From Roseburia sp. 1XD42-34 (GTDB lineage Bacteria > Bacillota > Bacilli > Bacillales > Amphibacillaceae), in NCBI RefSeq assembly GCF_009917385.1, contig NZ_QWLJ01000013.1:49941-113940 (forward strand): a DNA stretch of 64,000 bases, in the 5' to 3' direction. This document shows positions 17,755-26,975 of this stretch, one piece after another (position 1 is the stretch's first letter; every line of letters begins with the position of its first letter). A program made the position numbers and the translations under genes. The notes beneath the pieces were generated by a model. The model was not told where the DNA came from. It saw only the letters and a list, made by a program, of their open reading frames with translations, and made no database searches.

Positions 17755-17845
17755 AAAACTGGGCTTGTCGGCAAGTCTTATTGCGGAAGCCTTTGTTTTT
17801 CTAATACTATAAACCAAAAAAATCTTGTACTTTCCTATAGTGCAA
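17755..17845 (+). repeat. Repeat C, copy 2 (without A)
   Basis: Matches copies at 5796 and 63900: GGGCTTGTCGGCAAGTC, GCGGAAGCC, ACTATAAACC, CTTTCCTATAGTG. Here it is followed by the chrA terminator and not by repeat A. Confidence 0.8.
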
Positions 17846-17890
17846 AAAAAGACAATCCCCAACTACATATGTTGGCAACTGTCTTAATTG
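17846..17890 (-). terminator. Terminator of chrA
   Basis: Minus-strand imperfect stem AAGACAGTTGCCAAC / GTTGGGGATTGTCTT followed by TTTTTTTG. Confidence 0.6.
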
Positions 17891-17937
17891 CATGTGTTTT
17901 TTTATCCTTGCAAAAGATAGGTTGTCTCCAGCTCCAG

Positions 17938-19116
17938 TTAAACAAACAGATGAATAATATCCCCCGCAATTACTCCTATGATCACAATTAGCCACGCTGG
18001 GACTTTCCAAAAATGTAATAAAGCAAATAAAATAACTGCTAGCCCAAAGTCGGCTCCATCTAAAATGGAACTCGTAAATACTGGATCATAAAACGCTGCT
18101 AATAATAAACCGACAACACTAGCATTTACTCCCGTCAAAATACCTTGAAAGCTGGAACGTTCACGAAGCTCGCTTAAAAACGGCAATGCGCCTACGATCA
18201 GTAAAAATGAAGGTAAAAAGATAGCGCCAGTAGCAATAACAGCTCCGATTATTCCATTCATCATCATACCTACATACGAGCTAAATGTAAATAACGGACC
18301 AGGAACTGCCTGCGCCACACCATACCCTGCTAAAAATTCATCACTGGTTAAAAATCCAGTCGGCACAACTTCCTGTTCCAACATAGGCAATACAACATGT
18401 CCCCCACCAAACACTAATGAACCAACGCGAAAAAATGTATCGGCAATCTGTATGTACATATGTGGAAAGATACGTGCGAGAATCGGTAAACCAATAAGAA
18501 TAGCAACTAATATTGAAAATGCAAGCATTCCCTGCTTTTTTGATATCGGCACGGCAAAAGAAGCCAGCTTTGTTTGTGCTTTATTCTTAAATAAAAGGTA
18601 CCCAAGACAAGCCCCTAGTAAAATAATTATAATTTGTACAAAGGTAGAAGGAAAAAGGAGCATAATAAGTGCAGCTGCTAATGCAATCGCAATTCGCGGT
18701 TTATCTGGTGTTAATTTTTTTCCTAATCCTAAAACAGCATGAGCCACAACCGCAACAGCAACAATTTTTAAACTGGAAATCCAAGTTGCATCACCGAGCG
18801 TAAACGATTGATAGAAGAAAGCGAATAGCACAAGAACTATCACAGATGGCAATGTGAATCCAAGCCAGGACATTACTCCTCCTAACCACCCACCTCTTAG
18901 CATTCCAATTGCAATGCCTACTTGTGAGCTAGCTGGTCCTGGTAAAAATTGACAAACAGCGATAATATCCGCATAGGTTTTTTCGTCCAGCCACTTCCGC
19001 TTATCAATATATTCGGACTTAAAATAACCTAAATGAGCCACAGGACCCCCAAAGGAGGTTAACCCTAACATTAAAGAGGTACGCAATATTTCTAGTTTTG
19101 AATGTTTTACAGTCAT
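17938..19116 (-). CDS. chrA: Chromate transporter family protein (ChrA, two-domain)
   Basis: About 392 residues with two homologous CHR halves. The first half has LGLTSFGGPVAHLGYF, CQFLPGPASSQVGIAIG; the second has VGSLVFGGGHVVLPMLE and GYGVAQAVPGPLFTFSSYVG. This is the long, fused ChrA form that exports chromate by exchange or proton coupling. ATG at 19116 has GGAGG 5 nt before it; GTG at 19128 lies upstream of that site. Whether the substrate is chromate here is inferred from the family. Confidence 0.9.
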   Translation of the reverse strand: MTVKHSKLEILRTSLMLGLTSFGGPVAHLGYFKSEYIDKRKWLDEKTYADIIAVCQFLPGPASSQVGIAIGMLRGGWLGGVMSWLGFTLPSVIVLVLFAFFYQSFTLGDATWISSLKIVAVAVVAHAVLGLGKKLTPDKPRIAIALAAALIMLLFPSTFVQIIIILLGACLGYLLFKNKAQTKLASFAVPISKKQGMLAFSILVAILIGLPILARIFPHMYIQIADTFFRVGSLVFGGGHVVLPMLEQEVVPTGFLTSDEFLAGYGVAQAVPGPLFTFSSYVGMMMNGIIGAVIATGAIFLPSFLLIVGALPFLSELRERSSFQGILTGVNASVVGLLLAAFYDPVFTSSILDGADFGLAVILFALLHFWKVPAWLIVIIGVIAGDIIHLFV

Positions 19117-19290
19117 AAATGCCTCCACATCAAAATTGTTACTAAGAATCTATCACAATTCGCATATAATGTTAAGTTTTTTTACATAACTGTAATAGGG
19201 AGGTTTCTTGTCACTGTCTATGTGGTAATGATATACTAAAAAAAGGGAATACAAAAAAAGGTGTGTTCCTCCAAAAAAGGATGACTCTAA

Positions 19291-19986
19291 GTGAAAACAA
19301 AAGTAAAGTCAACAGAAGCTTCCATTGCCAGTGCAACTGGTAAACTATTAAGAAGCTATTTCGGTAAAGGGCCCGGGGCATTATATGTATCCTTAGCCCA
19401 TTCCTATTTAACGATTTATCTGAAAGACTTTATAACTCCGATGGAGAATGTGTTACTCGAACAAAAACAAAACATAAAAGTAGAACAAGCACGAGATGTC
19501 GTCATGAATAAATGTAATCCGGAGTTAAAAAGGATATGGCAAAATGAATTCGGAATTACTATCCAACAACTTTATTATGATTGGAATTTAACAAACAAAA
19601 GCGGCATTCTATTTGCGGAAATAAAAGCAACACATATAACGAACAACTCCTGCTCGCTTTCAGACGAAGAAAGGGCAGGAATTCATCAGGAGATAGAACG
19701 CTTTACAGAAAAGGCACAAAAAGCACCTCGCAATATTGAGTCTGTTCGTTTAAATGAGCGAACTATTGTATCGAAGCGAGAGGATATCCTCGTTACCATT
19801 GAGAAAGAGCTCATCTCCTCCGGCTTTGAAGAAGAGCTAAGACTTTCTAAACGCAAGCTGGAAAAAAATATTATGGACAGAGAATATTTGGAATCGATTT
19901 TAAAGCAACAAATGGAGGATATATTTGTTGATTGGGATTTCCATCATGACATAGGCTATGTAGTAATAATTCTACAAGCTGTATAG
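19291..19986 (+). CDS. DUF2294 domain protein
   Basis: 231 residues. The N-terminal half shows the DUF2294 pattern: ASATGKLLRSYFGKGPGAL, then the hydrophobic LAHSYLTIYLKDFITPME and a VVMNKC motif. A second similar but weaker half ends in DWDFHHDIGYVVIIL. Some database entries label such proteins as Na-translocating, without experimental support known to me. Start is GTG at 19291 with AAAGGATGA 6 nt upstream. It is divergent from chrA and ends in a clean terminator. Confidence 0.75.
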   Translation: MKTKVKSTEASIASATGKLLRSYFGKGPGALYVSLAHSYLTIYLKDFITPMENVLLEQKQNIKVEQARDVVMNKCNPELKRIWQNEFGITIQQLYYDWNLTNKSGILFAEIKATHITNNSCSLSDEERAGIHQEIERFTEKAQKAPRNIESVRLNERTIVSKREDILVTIEKELISSGFEEELRLSKRKLEKNIMDREYLESILKQQMEDIFVDWDFHHDIGYVVIILQAV

Positions 19987-20030
19987 ATACATGAATTGGC
20001 AGGAATGTCGAGACATTAGCGCTTGGACAT

Positions 20031-20066
20031 AAGCCGAAAAGGAAGCAAACCTTTTCGGCTTTTTTA
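20031..20066 (+). terminator. Terminator of the DUF2294 gene
   Basis: AAGCCGAAAAGG (20031-20042) pairs perfectly with CCTTTTCGGCTT (20050-20061), followed by a T-run. Confidence 0.85.
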
Positions 20067-20067
20067 T

Positions 20068-20268
20068 AAGATAAGAAAGTATAAAATGAGGTGCTTGGGG
20101 GTAACAAAATAACCGAATAGCAACGTACTGCGCATGAGTCCAGCAACGATGCGACTTCGCGAAATCGCCCTACGATAAGGCGTCATTGGTTCGTATCCTC
20201 ACCATGATTCCTAAAACTTTAGTTGCTTTGCTCCTACGTTGTTAAACGGACGCCCGCGTCTTTGTTCA
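20068..20268 (-). repeat. Repeat A, copy 5 (inverted)
   Basis: Minus-strand copy. Read on the minus strand it has GGCGTCCGTTTAACAAC and later GTTGCTGGACTC. The GTCC/GGAC pairing shows a C-G to U-A compensatory change relative to GCGCCC/GGGCGC in other copies. Confidence 0.85.
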
Positions 20269-20467
20269 TATGGTTGAGGCTTTTCATCCACTGGTTGTTA
20301 CTACCACTAGGGTATGAATCGCCTTTGTACAGAATGGAGCATTGCTAGCAGTTACCCCCATTTTCCTAGGTTTCCCTTCATAACATGGAAGGGCGGGTCT
20401 TGCTGCCAGTTCCATGCAAGGTAAAATGGAGACAGTATCATCTTCAACAAGTAAAGGGAGAGGTTGC

Positions 20468-20635
20468 ATGTATCGAATAGTTGCAATTGGACATAATCAG
20501 GTACGAGCTATTATTGCTGTAAATGAACAAGAGATGATATTTGAAACTTATACAGAAGCGGAGAAATATCTTTTAGAAGCAAAAAAGGCAAATATTATAC
20601 CAGACAATTATAAAATGACTATCGAAAAACAATAA
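20468..20635 (+). CDS. Small conserved-looking protein, 55 residues, unknown function
   Basis: ATG at 20468 follows AAAGGGAGAGG with a 4-nt gap. The peptide starts MYRIVAIGHNQVRAIIAVNEQE and continues with a helical KYLLEAKKAN segment. The alternation of hydrophobic and charged residues suggests a small alpha/beta cytoplasmic protein. I do not recognise it. It sits between an inverted repeat A and the TerC-family gene and has no obvious partner. Confidence 0.55.
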   Translation: MYRIVAIGHNQVRAIIAVNEQEMIFETYTEAEKYLLEAKKANIIPDNYKMTIEKQ

Positions 20636-20797
20636 CAGTGAAGCATCTCAATAATGAGGTAATCACCAGCTAATGGATGGTGCCAAAAGGGTATGTCCTA
20701 ATGGCATCTAACAGGAACGTAGTTGATTTGTGCTTTAAAAAATGCTTCCGTCCAATTTCTCTAACATTGGATGGAAGCATAGAAGCAGTCTTTCGAT

Positions 20798-21595
20798 TTA
20801 TTTCTCTGAATCCTTTACGCGCTCTTCGACTTTTACTGTAGCCTTCTTATCACTTGAGGAGAACCAACCAATGACAGCAATTCCTACAAGTACCACATAG
20901 AATATGACCTTCCATAAGGTTGAATGAGGAAAATCATGTGGGATAAGTGCGATATCTTCATGTGCAAGTACAATCAAACTAAGCTTCACACCAACCCAGC
21001 CAACAATAACAAAAGCAGCCACTTCTAAACCAGGTCGCTTATTCAACAATCCTACAAATATATTTGCCGCAAATCGCATAATAATTAACCCAATCATACC
21101 ACCGGCAAACACCACTAAAAACTGTCCTGTATCCAGACTTCCTATATGTCCTAATCCTGTTGCTGGCAAAGCAACGGCTAGTGCTACAGCAGCTAAGATT
21201 GAATCGACTGCAAAAGCAAGGTCAGCAAACTCAACTTTCAACACGGTCATCCAAAAACCGCTTCCCTTTTTCTCCTTTGTCTGCTCGTCTTCTTCTAACC
21301 CTTTTGTCGGTTTAAATCGGGCATATAAATGCTTCATAGATATGAATAGTAAGTAAAGCGCACCGAGTGCTTGTACCTGCCAAACATCAACTAAAAATGA
21401 AATAACAAATAATGATCCAAACCGGAGAACAAACGCACCAGCTAACCCGTAGAATAATGCTTTTTTACGCTGTTTTTCAGGTAAATGCCTCACCATAATC
21501 GCTAACACAAGCGCATTATCTGCTGCCAACAGTCCTTCTAAACCAATCAGCACAACTAACACCCATAAATATTCGATCAGTAAATCAACGCCCAT
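20798..21595 (-). CDS. meeY: TerC family manganese exporter (YkoY/MeeY-like)
   Basis: 265 residues and seven to eight membrane segments. TerC motifs with acidic metal-binding residues are clear: GLEGLLAADNALVLAIM near the start and KVEFADLAFAVDSILAAVAL in the middle. B. subtilis YkoY (MeeY) has the same length and is controlled by a manganese-sensing yybP-ykoY riboswitch, which is also present upstream here. The protein is thought to load Mn into exoenzymes or export it. ATG follows AGGAGAGG. Confidence 0.88.
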   Translation of the reverse strand: MGVDLLIEYLWVLVVLIGLEGLLAADNALVLAIMVRHLPEKQRKKALFYGLAGAFVLRFGSLFVISFLVDVWQVQALGALYLLFISMKHLYARFKPTKGLEEDEQTKEKKGSGFWMTVLKVEFADLAFAVDSILAAVALAVALPATGLGHIGSLDTGQFLVVFAGGMIGLIIMRFAANIFVGLLNKRPGLEVAAFVIVGWVGVKLSLIVLAHEDIALIPHDFPHSTLWKVIFYVVLVGIAVIGWFSSSDKKATVKVEERVKDSEK

Positions 21596-21703
21596 TCCTT
21601 ATCCTCTCCTTCAACTATGGCGATCGAAACTTTTCCAGTTAGGAAAAACCGTGCTATAGCTCGCCCACATTAGCCAAAAATAATACATTGTGTCGCTAAG
21701 CTA

Positions 21704-21857
21704 TAAAAAAAGGTTCCTACCAATCGGTAAGAACCAATAAAAAACAGACCCTTACCAGGATTGGTAAAGGTCTCGCTAACAACGGTCGTTGCCAATTCAG
21801 CCGGAGAATGATCTCGTAATGACGACTAAAATTGTACAGCTACTCCCCTTTATAAAA
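21704..21857 (-). ncRNA. yybP-ykoY manganese riboswitch with terminator
   Basis: Read on the minus strand from about 21857: AAAGGGGAGTAGC, GTCGTCATTACG, a GGCAACGACCGTTGTTAG block, then GCGAGACCTTTACC and GGTAAGGGTCT, all characteristic of this aptamer. The expression platform is a terminator, GGTTCTTACCG / GGTAGGAACC (21735-21712) with a T-run. Mn binding is expected to allow read-through into the TerC-family gene. Confidence 0.9.
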
Positions 21858-21990
21858 ACTAGTTCAAAAGACTTAATCGTAAAGATACTACATAACAAGA
21901 AATAATCTCTTGAACAATTATTTATAGGAATAAAATCACTTTATTATTAAACATCTTCTAAGAAGAAATGTCAACTATTAATTTACTAGA

Positions 21991-23724
21991 CTACACCTCA
22001 ATGGTCGCTTGCAACATTTTATCCATAGAAGCTCGTAATGTTGCCAATTTATGTTTACTATCCGCTTTACTCGTTCCACGTACTCCAAAATAACATTTAA
22101 GTTTTGGCTCTGTTCCAGACGGGCGTAAGCAAATCCAACAATCCTGTTCCAAAATATACTTCACCATATTCTCTTTGGGCAGGTCAATATTTTCGACTTG
22201 CCCATCTTTCAATTTCCTTGTACCGGCCAAATAATCTTCTATTAGTTCTACCTCCAGACCCCCAAAATTTTGTAATGGCTCATTACGCACATAATCCATA
22301 ATCATACGAATTTTTTCTGAGCCTTGTTTTCCTTTTAGGGTAATAGATTGCGTATTTTCAAAATAATAACCATGGCGAGCAAATAGTTCATATAAAGCAT
22401 CTAAAAGTGTCTTGCCCTGTTGCTGCCAGTAGTACGCCATTTCACAAGCAATCATCGAAGCTTGTACTGCATCTTTATCACGAGCAAAGCTGCTAATTAA
22501 ATACCCATAGCTCTCTTCATAACCAAAAACAAAGGATTCACCTGTGCTATCAAACTCTCTAATTTTCTCACCGATAAATTTAAAACCTGTTAATGTATTC
22601 AATGTCTTAATACCATAGTAATCAGCAACTGCCTTACCTAACTCAGATGTAACGACTGTCTTAATCATGCGCCCGCTTCGTAACAGCGCTTTGTCACTAT
22701 GAGCTAAGAGATAATCTAACATCAATGCCCCAAGCTGATTTCCCGTCAACACTTGGTAATCACCTGCATTGTTTTTCACTGCAACACCTAACCTATCTGC
22801 ATCTGGGTCTGTAGCAAGTAGAATGGTTGCATTGGTTTGTTTACCTTGTTCAATAGCCATCGTAAATGCTTGGTGTTCCTCAGGATTAGGCGAAGCAACC
22901 GTTGAAAACTCTGGATCTGCAATTGCCTGCTCCTTTACCACGTGAACATTTGTAAAATGCAACTGTTTTAACCCTTTAGGTACGAGCTGAGACGCAGTTC
23001 CATGTAACGGAGTAAACACAATTGGCATCGTCTTTTCTTTAGCCATTTCATCTGCTGACCATTTTGAAATGCCCTGCAGCTTATCTAAATAAGCATTATC
23101 AATTTCATCTTTGATCCAATTAATTAACTCGTGCTCTTCTAATTCGTCCTGTTCCAAATAAGGAACAGATAACTCATCCTCTACCTGATTAATATACGCA
23201 ATAATCTCTGAGGCTTGATTCGGTGTAATTTGCCCTCCATCTTCGTTATATACTTTAAAGCCATTATACTCCGGTGGATTATGGCTAGCTGTAATCATTA
23301 CACCGGAAACGGTGCCTAAATAACGTACAGCAAACGATAATAAAGGTGTAGGTCTTAAAGAAGAAAATACATAGGCGGTAATTCCGTAAGCACCCAATAC
23401 TTTAGCTGTTTCTAAAGCAAACTCCTTCGACATATGCCTCGAATCATAAGCAATGACAACGCCACGATCCTTTACATTTACAGTGTGCTCAAGCAAATAG
23501 TTTGCTAGACCACTTACGGCTTTGCGAATCGTATAAACGTTCATGCGATTTGTTCCTACTCCCATAACCCCCCGCATGCCACCAGTACCAAAGGTTAATT
23601 CTTTATAAAAAGCGTCTTCTAATGTGACAGGATCTGCTTTCAGTTGTGTCAGTTCCTGTTTTAAATTCAGTTCTAGATTTTGATATGAATTCCACTTTTC
23701 AAAAGTACGTTCCCAGCTCATCAT
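21991..23724 (-). CDS. pgcA: Alpha-phosphoglucomutase
   Basis: 577 residues, close to B. subtilis PgcA. The phosphoserine loop is TASHNPPEYNGFKVYNEDGG, the metal loop DPDADRLGVAV, the sugar-binding loop GYEESYGYL and the phosphate-binding C-terminal motif RPSGTEPKLKCYF. It interconverts glucose 6-phosphate and glucose 1-phosphate for UDP-glucose, lipid anchor and wall polymer synthesis. ATG at 23724 has GGAGG 8 nt upstream (a second ATG follows at once). It is a single-gene unit. Confidence 0.93.
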   Translation of the reverse strand: MMSWERTFEKWNSYQNLELNLKQELTQLKADPVTLEDAFYKELTFGTGGMRGVMGVGTNRMNVYTIRKAVSGLANYLLEHTVNVKDRGVVIAYDSRHMSKEFALETAKVLGAYGITAYVFSSLRPTPLLSFAVRYLGTVSGVMITASHNPPEYNGFKVYNEDGGQITPNQASEIIAYINQVEDELSVPYLEQDELEEHELINWIKDEIDNAYLDKLQGISKWSADEMAKEKTMPIVFTPLHGTASQLVPKGLKQLHFTNVHVVKEQAIADPEFSTVASPNPEEHQAFTMAIEQGKQTNATILLATDPDADRLGVAVKNNAGDYQVLTGNQLGALMLDYLLAHSDKALLRSGRMIKTVVTSELGKAVADYYGIKTLNTLTGFKFIGEKIREFDSTGESFVFGYEESYGYLISSFARDKDAVQASMIACEMAYYWQQQGKTLLDALYELFARHGYYFENTQSITLKGKQGSEKIRMIMDYVRNEPLQNFGGLEVELIEDYLAGTRKLKDGQVENIDLPKENMVKYILEQDCWICLRPSGTEPKLKCYFGVRGTSKADSKHKLATLRASMDKMLQATIEV

Positions 23725-24287
23725 TCACTTATCCTCCAACATTTTTATCTAAACGAGGAGTTTCCTATCATTTTCATTCAATCATCGAAGTTCCTCGCTG
23801 CTGCCGACTAATAGTTCACTGCAATCAGTCAGTTTTTCTTTGTTACCTTCATACTATACGAATTTTAGCATATTTTCACTAATTATTCTATGGCAACCCT
23901 TTCATGTTTACATCCGCTGGAAAATGGTTAAACTTTACTAATATAGTATAAAACGTTTTTTGCTTTCAGACATTTAGTTTACTCCCAAAAGGTCACTTGG
24001 CCATGTTTGATACAAAATATAGTATATGGTGATTTTGTAAAAAAACTACATCATCTTGTGGTCTTTAGACAGTTATTTTTAGAAAACACCCTTTTTGCGT
24101 GATAACTAACAATCGTACGTATTTCTTAATATTAGCACATTACTATATAAGACTCTTATACATAATATCCAAGTCTACTGGATAAAAGCAACGTATGTTA
24201 GTTTCTTTCGATTACAAGATTTACTTTCTATTTTTAGCATAAACAAGTAAAATAATGATATATGAACTCGGGAAAGTAGGGATGCAC
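23725..24287. other. Divergent intergenic region, no gene seen
   Basis: 560 bp between pgcA and the AI-2E-family gene. No supported ORF, repeat or hairpin was identified. It should contain both promoters. Confidence 0.4.
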
Positions 24288-25370
24288 GTGGTAAATAAAC
24301 GCTGGTTTCAATTTTTTGTGTTTTTTATTTTAGCTTTCACTTTAATTCTATTAATCTCGGTAACAGACTTTATATTTTTTCCCTTTATAAAAATAGTTGG
24401 TTCTGTAGCAGTACCTATTATCGGTGCTGGTATCCTTTACTACTTAACCAAACCTTTAATGTATTTTTTTGAACGTCTAAAAATCAATCGGATTATTTCG
24501 ATAGTTCTTGTTTTTGTCGTGATGATACTGCTTGGTGTATTTGTATATATGTATATTGCGCCGATTGCGCAACAACAATTCCGCAATTTAATTGATAATG
24601 TTCCAAAAATGGTAGACTGGGCACAGGATATGATTTCCTTATGGCAATCTAATCAAACAGCTATTCCTGATCAAGTGAATAAGGCAATTAACGATTTTAC
24701 CAATAATTTACAATCCCATATTGACAGTGTGCTCAATTATCTGTTTGGGTTTATCGGGCAAATTATCGGCTTTGTTACATCATTAGTTCTTGTTCCTTTT
24801 TTCCTATTCTTTATGTTAAAGGACGGAGAAAAGCTAGTACCATTCATTACGCAAATTTTTTCCAGAAAAAAGGCAGCCAATATACGTGCATTACTTTCTA
24901 AACTCGATGCTACATTAACTTCTTTCATCCAAGGCCAATTAATTGTCAGCTTCGCTGTAGGAGTTTTATTGTTTATCGGCTACTTAATTATCGGCTTAAA
25001 TTACTCTCTGACACTTGCATTATTTGCGATGGTTATGAATGTTATTCCATTTGCGGGTCCGTTTATTGCTGTCATCCCTGCATTAATCGTTGGAGCCTTT
25101 CAGGAGCCACTTATGGTTGTTTGGGTAGCATTAGTAATGATTGCAGCCCAGCAAATAGAAAGTAATTTAATTTCGCCAAATGTGATGGGGCGTGCACTAG
25201 ATTTACATCCACTAACGGTAATTACGGTTATCTTGGCGGCTGGAAGTATCGCTGGCTTCTTAGGTATTCTGTTTGCGGTCCCATTCTACGCAGTAATTAA
25301 AACGATCATTCTTCATTTTTATCAAACATATGTAGATTCCAAAAAAAATAAAGAAGATGCGCTTATTTAA
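24288..25370 (+). CDS. AI-2E family transporter (YueF-like permease)
   Basis: About 360 residues from GTG at 24288 (AGGG 7 nt upstream). Eight membrane segments in the family pattern, a central soluble section with NLIDNVPKMVDWAQDM, then LVPFFLFFMLKDGEKL, FIQGQLIVSFAVGVL and the C-terminal QQIESNLISPNVMGRALDLHP-type motif. The family includes the autoinducer exporter TqsA and sodium/proton antiporters, so the substrate is uncertain. Single gene followed by a terminator. Confidence 0.87.
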   Translation: MVNKRWFQFFVFFILAFTLILLISVTDFIFFPFIKIVGSVAVPIIGAGILYYLTKPLMYFFERLKINRIISIVLVFVVMILLGVFVYMYIAPIAQQQFRNLIDNVPKMVDWAQDMISLWQSNQTAIPDQVNKAINDFTNNLQSHIDSVLNYLFGFIGQIIGFVTSLVLVPFFLFFMLKDGEKLVPFITQIFSRKKAANIRALLSKLDATLTSFIQGQLIVSFAVGVLLFIGYLIIGLNYSLTLALFAMVMNVIPFAGPFIAVIPALIVGAFQEPLMVVWVALVMIAAQQIESNLISPNVMGRALDLHPLTVITVILAAGSIAGFLGILFAVPFYAVIKTIILHFYQTYVDSKKNKEDALI

Positions 25371-25379
25371 AACATCTAT

Positions 25380-25413
25380 AGCGAGAGCTGATTAAACAGA
25401 CCTCGCTTTTTTG
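25380..25413 (+). terminator. Terminator of the AI-2E-family gene
   Basis: AGCGAG (25380-25385) pairs with CTCGCT (25402-25407) followed by TTTTTT. Confidence 0.65.
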
Positions 25414-25658
25414 TTTCAACACGGTTGTCCTACGTATAACTGATTGCAAGAACTGCTATTCTTTGCTTGAATTGTTCCTATGCAGGTTCATTGATGGTTT
25501 AACTGTTCTTCCATTCTACAAGGCGAAGTCCAGTAGGAAGAGCGTAGGTTCCAACAGGAATTTAAATGAACCCTTATTTGACTAACATAACTTCTCGTTA
25601 GTAAGTGAAAACAAATCTTTTTAAATCCGTTTAACTATCTTCTTCAAAGCAAGCTTCT

Positions 25659-26504
25659 TTAACTACATTGAAATGCGTACACCATTGCGGATCCAACTTT
25701 ATAGTAGCCAATTTTCTGACAAATATAATTAGAAATCGGGTTGGATACATCTGTGTACAAGCTACAAAACTGATACCCTTTATTAAGCAACTGTTGGCTT
25801 AATACTGCAACTGCATTTGTAACGTAGCCATTTCCTTTAAAGCGGTCTGGTGTAAACACGGCATTGATAGTAGCTCCATTCCTGGTCGTTCTTGATCGAT
25901 TAACCTTGGACACAAGTTGGTCATTTACCCGCCAAAAGAAAGCAGATTGCTCCGTAATAAACCGTCTTGCTATTTGCTCTGCACGTTGTAAAGAGATATC
26001 TTCGCCAGCTTGCTTACCAAATTGCTGTAACCAATCTATTAATAAAGAAAGATCTTGCTCTTTTGCAACCATTAATTCTCCAGGTTGCTGGGGGTATCTT
26101 TTCACCTCATTTAGCTGATAAATAAGTTCGCGCATATGTATGGAGGCAGTACAGTTTGTAAGCTTTCCCCATTCCTCTGCAAATTTAGTAGCGTACGATT
26201 CTGGACCTATGACACCAGGAACTTCCCATCCTCCATTCCGTATCTGCTCCACCATACATTGTACCACCTCTTTATTCAAATCACCTTTCAAATCAGGGAG
26301 TACCCAATTATGTGGTGGTGTACGTAAAAACGGCAAAAGTAATCGTCCATCCTTTTCCACCCACCCCAAATAACAGTTCCCCTGCTCTCGTTGCAAACGT
26401 TCTAAAATGCCGAGCATTAAATTATTACACGCTTCTTTTTTTAACAGTTCCTCTTCTACAATGCCCAAGTAACGATCTAATGACTTTGTAAATTGAGCTT
26501 CCAT
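25659..26504 (-). CDS. GNAT family N-acetyltransferase
   Basis: 281 residues. The acetyl-CoA fold is in the C-terminal half: INAVFTPDRFKGNGYVTNAVAVLSQQLL (beta-4 and the pyrophosphate loop, here RFKGNGY) and then CSLYTDVSNPISNYICQKIGY, typical of GNAT/FR47-like enzymes. The N-terminal half (about 1-130) is a degenerate duplication common in this subgroup. Substrate unknown. ATG has GAGGAGGG 8 nt before it. It is divergent from the SE1832-like gene. Confidence 0.85.
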   Translation of the reverse strand: MEAQFTKSLDRYLGIVEEELLKKEACNNLMLGILERLQREQGNCYLGWVEKDGRLLLPFLRTPPHNWVLPDLKGDLNKEVVQCMVEQIRNGGWEVPGVIGPESYATKFAEEWGKLTNCTASIHMRELIYQLNEVKRYPQQPGELMVAKEQDLSLLIDWLQQFGKQAGEDISLQRAEQIARRFITEQSAFFWRVNDQLVSKVNRSRTTRNGATINAVFTPDRFKGNGYVTNAVAVLSQQLLNKGYQFCSLYTDVSNPISNYICQKIGYYKVGSAMVYAFQCS

Positions 26505-26603
26505 TTAACAGCCCTCCTCGCAATAATTCTTTATAATATACTTTATTTTCCCTGTTATGTAGAGTTCATTTTCGTTACACTAGGGATGAGGAGGGATATG
26601 GAG

Positions 26604-26789
26604 ATGACTCGAAAACAATTACAGGATAAACTGGATGAATTAAAATCAGACTACGCACGAATCCAAGGTGATTTAGATAAGCTGGAGTATGTACGGGGGA
26701 GAGTATCCTCAGCGGAGGAACAACTCATTCGCTTAGAAGGGGAAATGGCCGAAGTCCATCGGCAGTTGGATGAACTAAATACATATTAG
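26604..26789 (+). CDS. SE1832 family coiled-coil protein
   Basis: 61 residues, almost wholly a charged coiled coil: KQLQDKLDELKSDYARIQGDL, a short glycine-containing break (YVRGRVSSAEEQ), then LEGEMAEVHRQLDEL. Length and the SAEEQL break match the SE1832 family of Firmicutes, whose function is unknown. ATG at 26604 lies 8 nt after GAGGAGGG; the ATG at 26598 is too close to it. Confidence 0.75.
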   Translation: MTRKQLQDKLDELKSDYARIQGDLDKLEYVRGRVSSAEEQLIRLEGEMAEVHRQLDELNTY

Positions 26790-26934
26790 GACATGTCCTA
26801 ATACTATGAAGCACTATGAAGCGCCTTGTATAAAGTGATCCATCAGCACAAGCTTTATCACTCACTATTTTTAGCTGAACATAGAGCAGTTGACTTGTTA
26901 GGTTCAGACCTTACTGCCCAATTGCAAACGGTAT

Positions 26935-26975
26935 AATCGAAAGAAGGAAGCCTTATTAGCTTCCTTCTTTCGATT
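26935..26975. terminator. 17-bp perfect hairpin over the antiporter stop codon
   Basis: AATCGAAAGAAGGAAGC (26935-26951) and its exact complement (26959-26975). The minus-strand stop codon of the antiporter lies in the loop. There is no T-run on either side, so it may act as a 3'-end stabiliser or a bidirectional stop for two convergent genes. Confidence 0.6.

Noticed and set aside
20280..20420. Degenerate repeat B after the inverted repeat A at 20068
   Set aside because: A few words (AGCAGTTACCCCC, CCTAGGTTTC) resemble the eroded copy at 37095, but the B landmarks are not in order.
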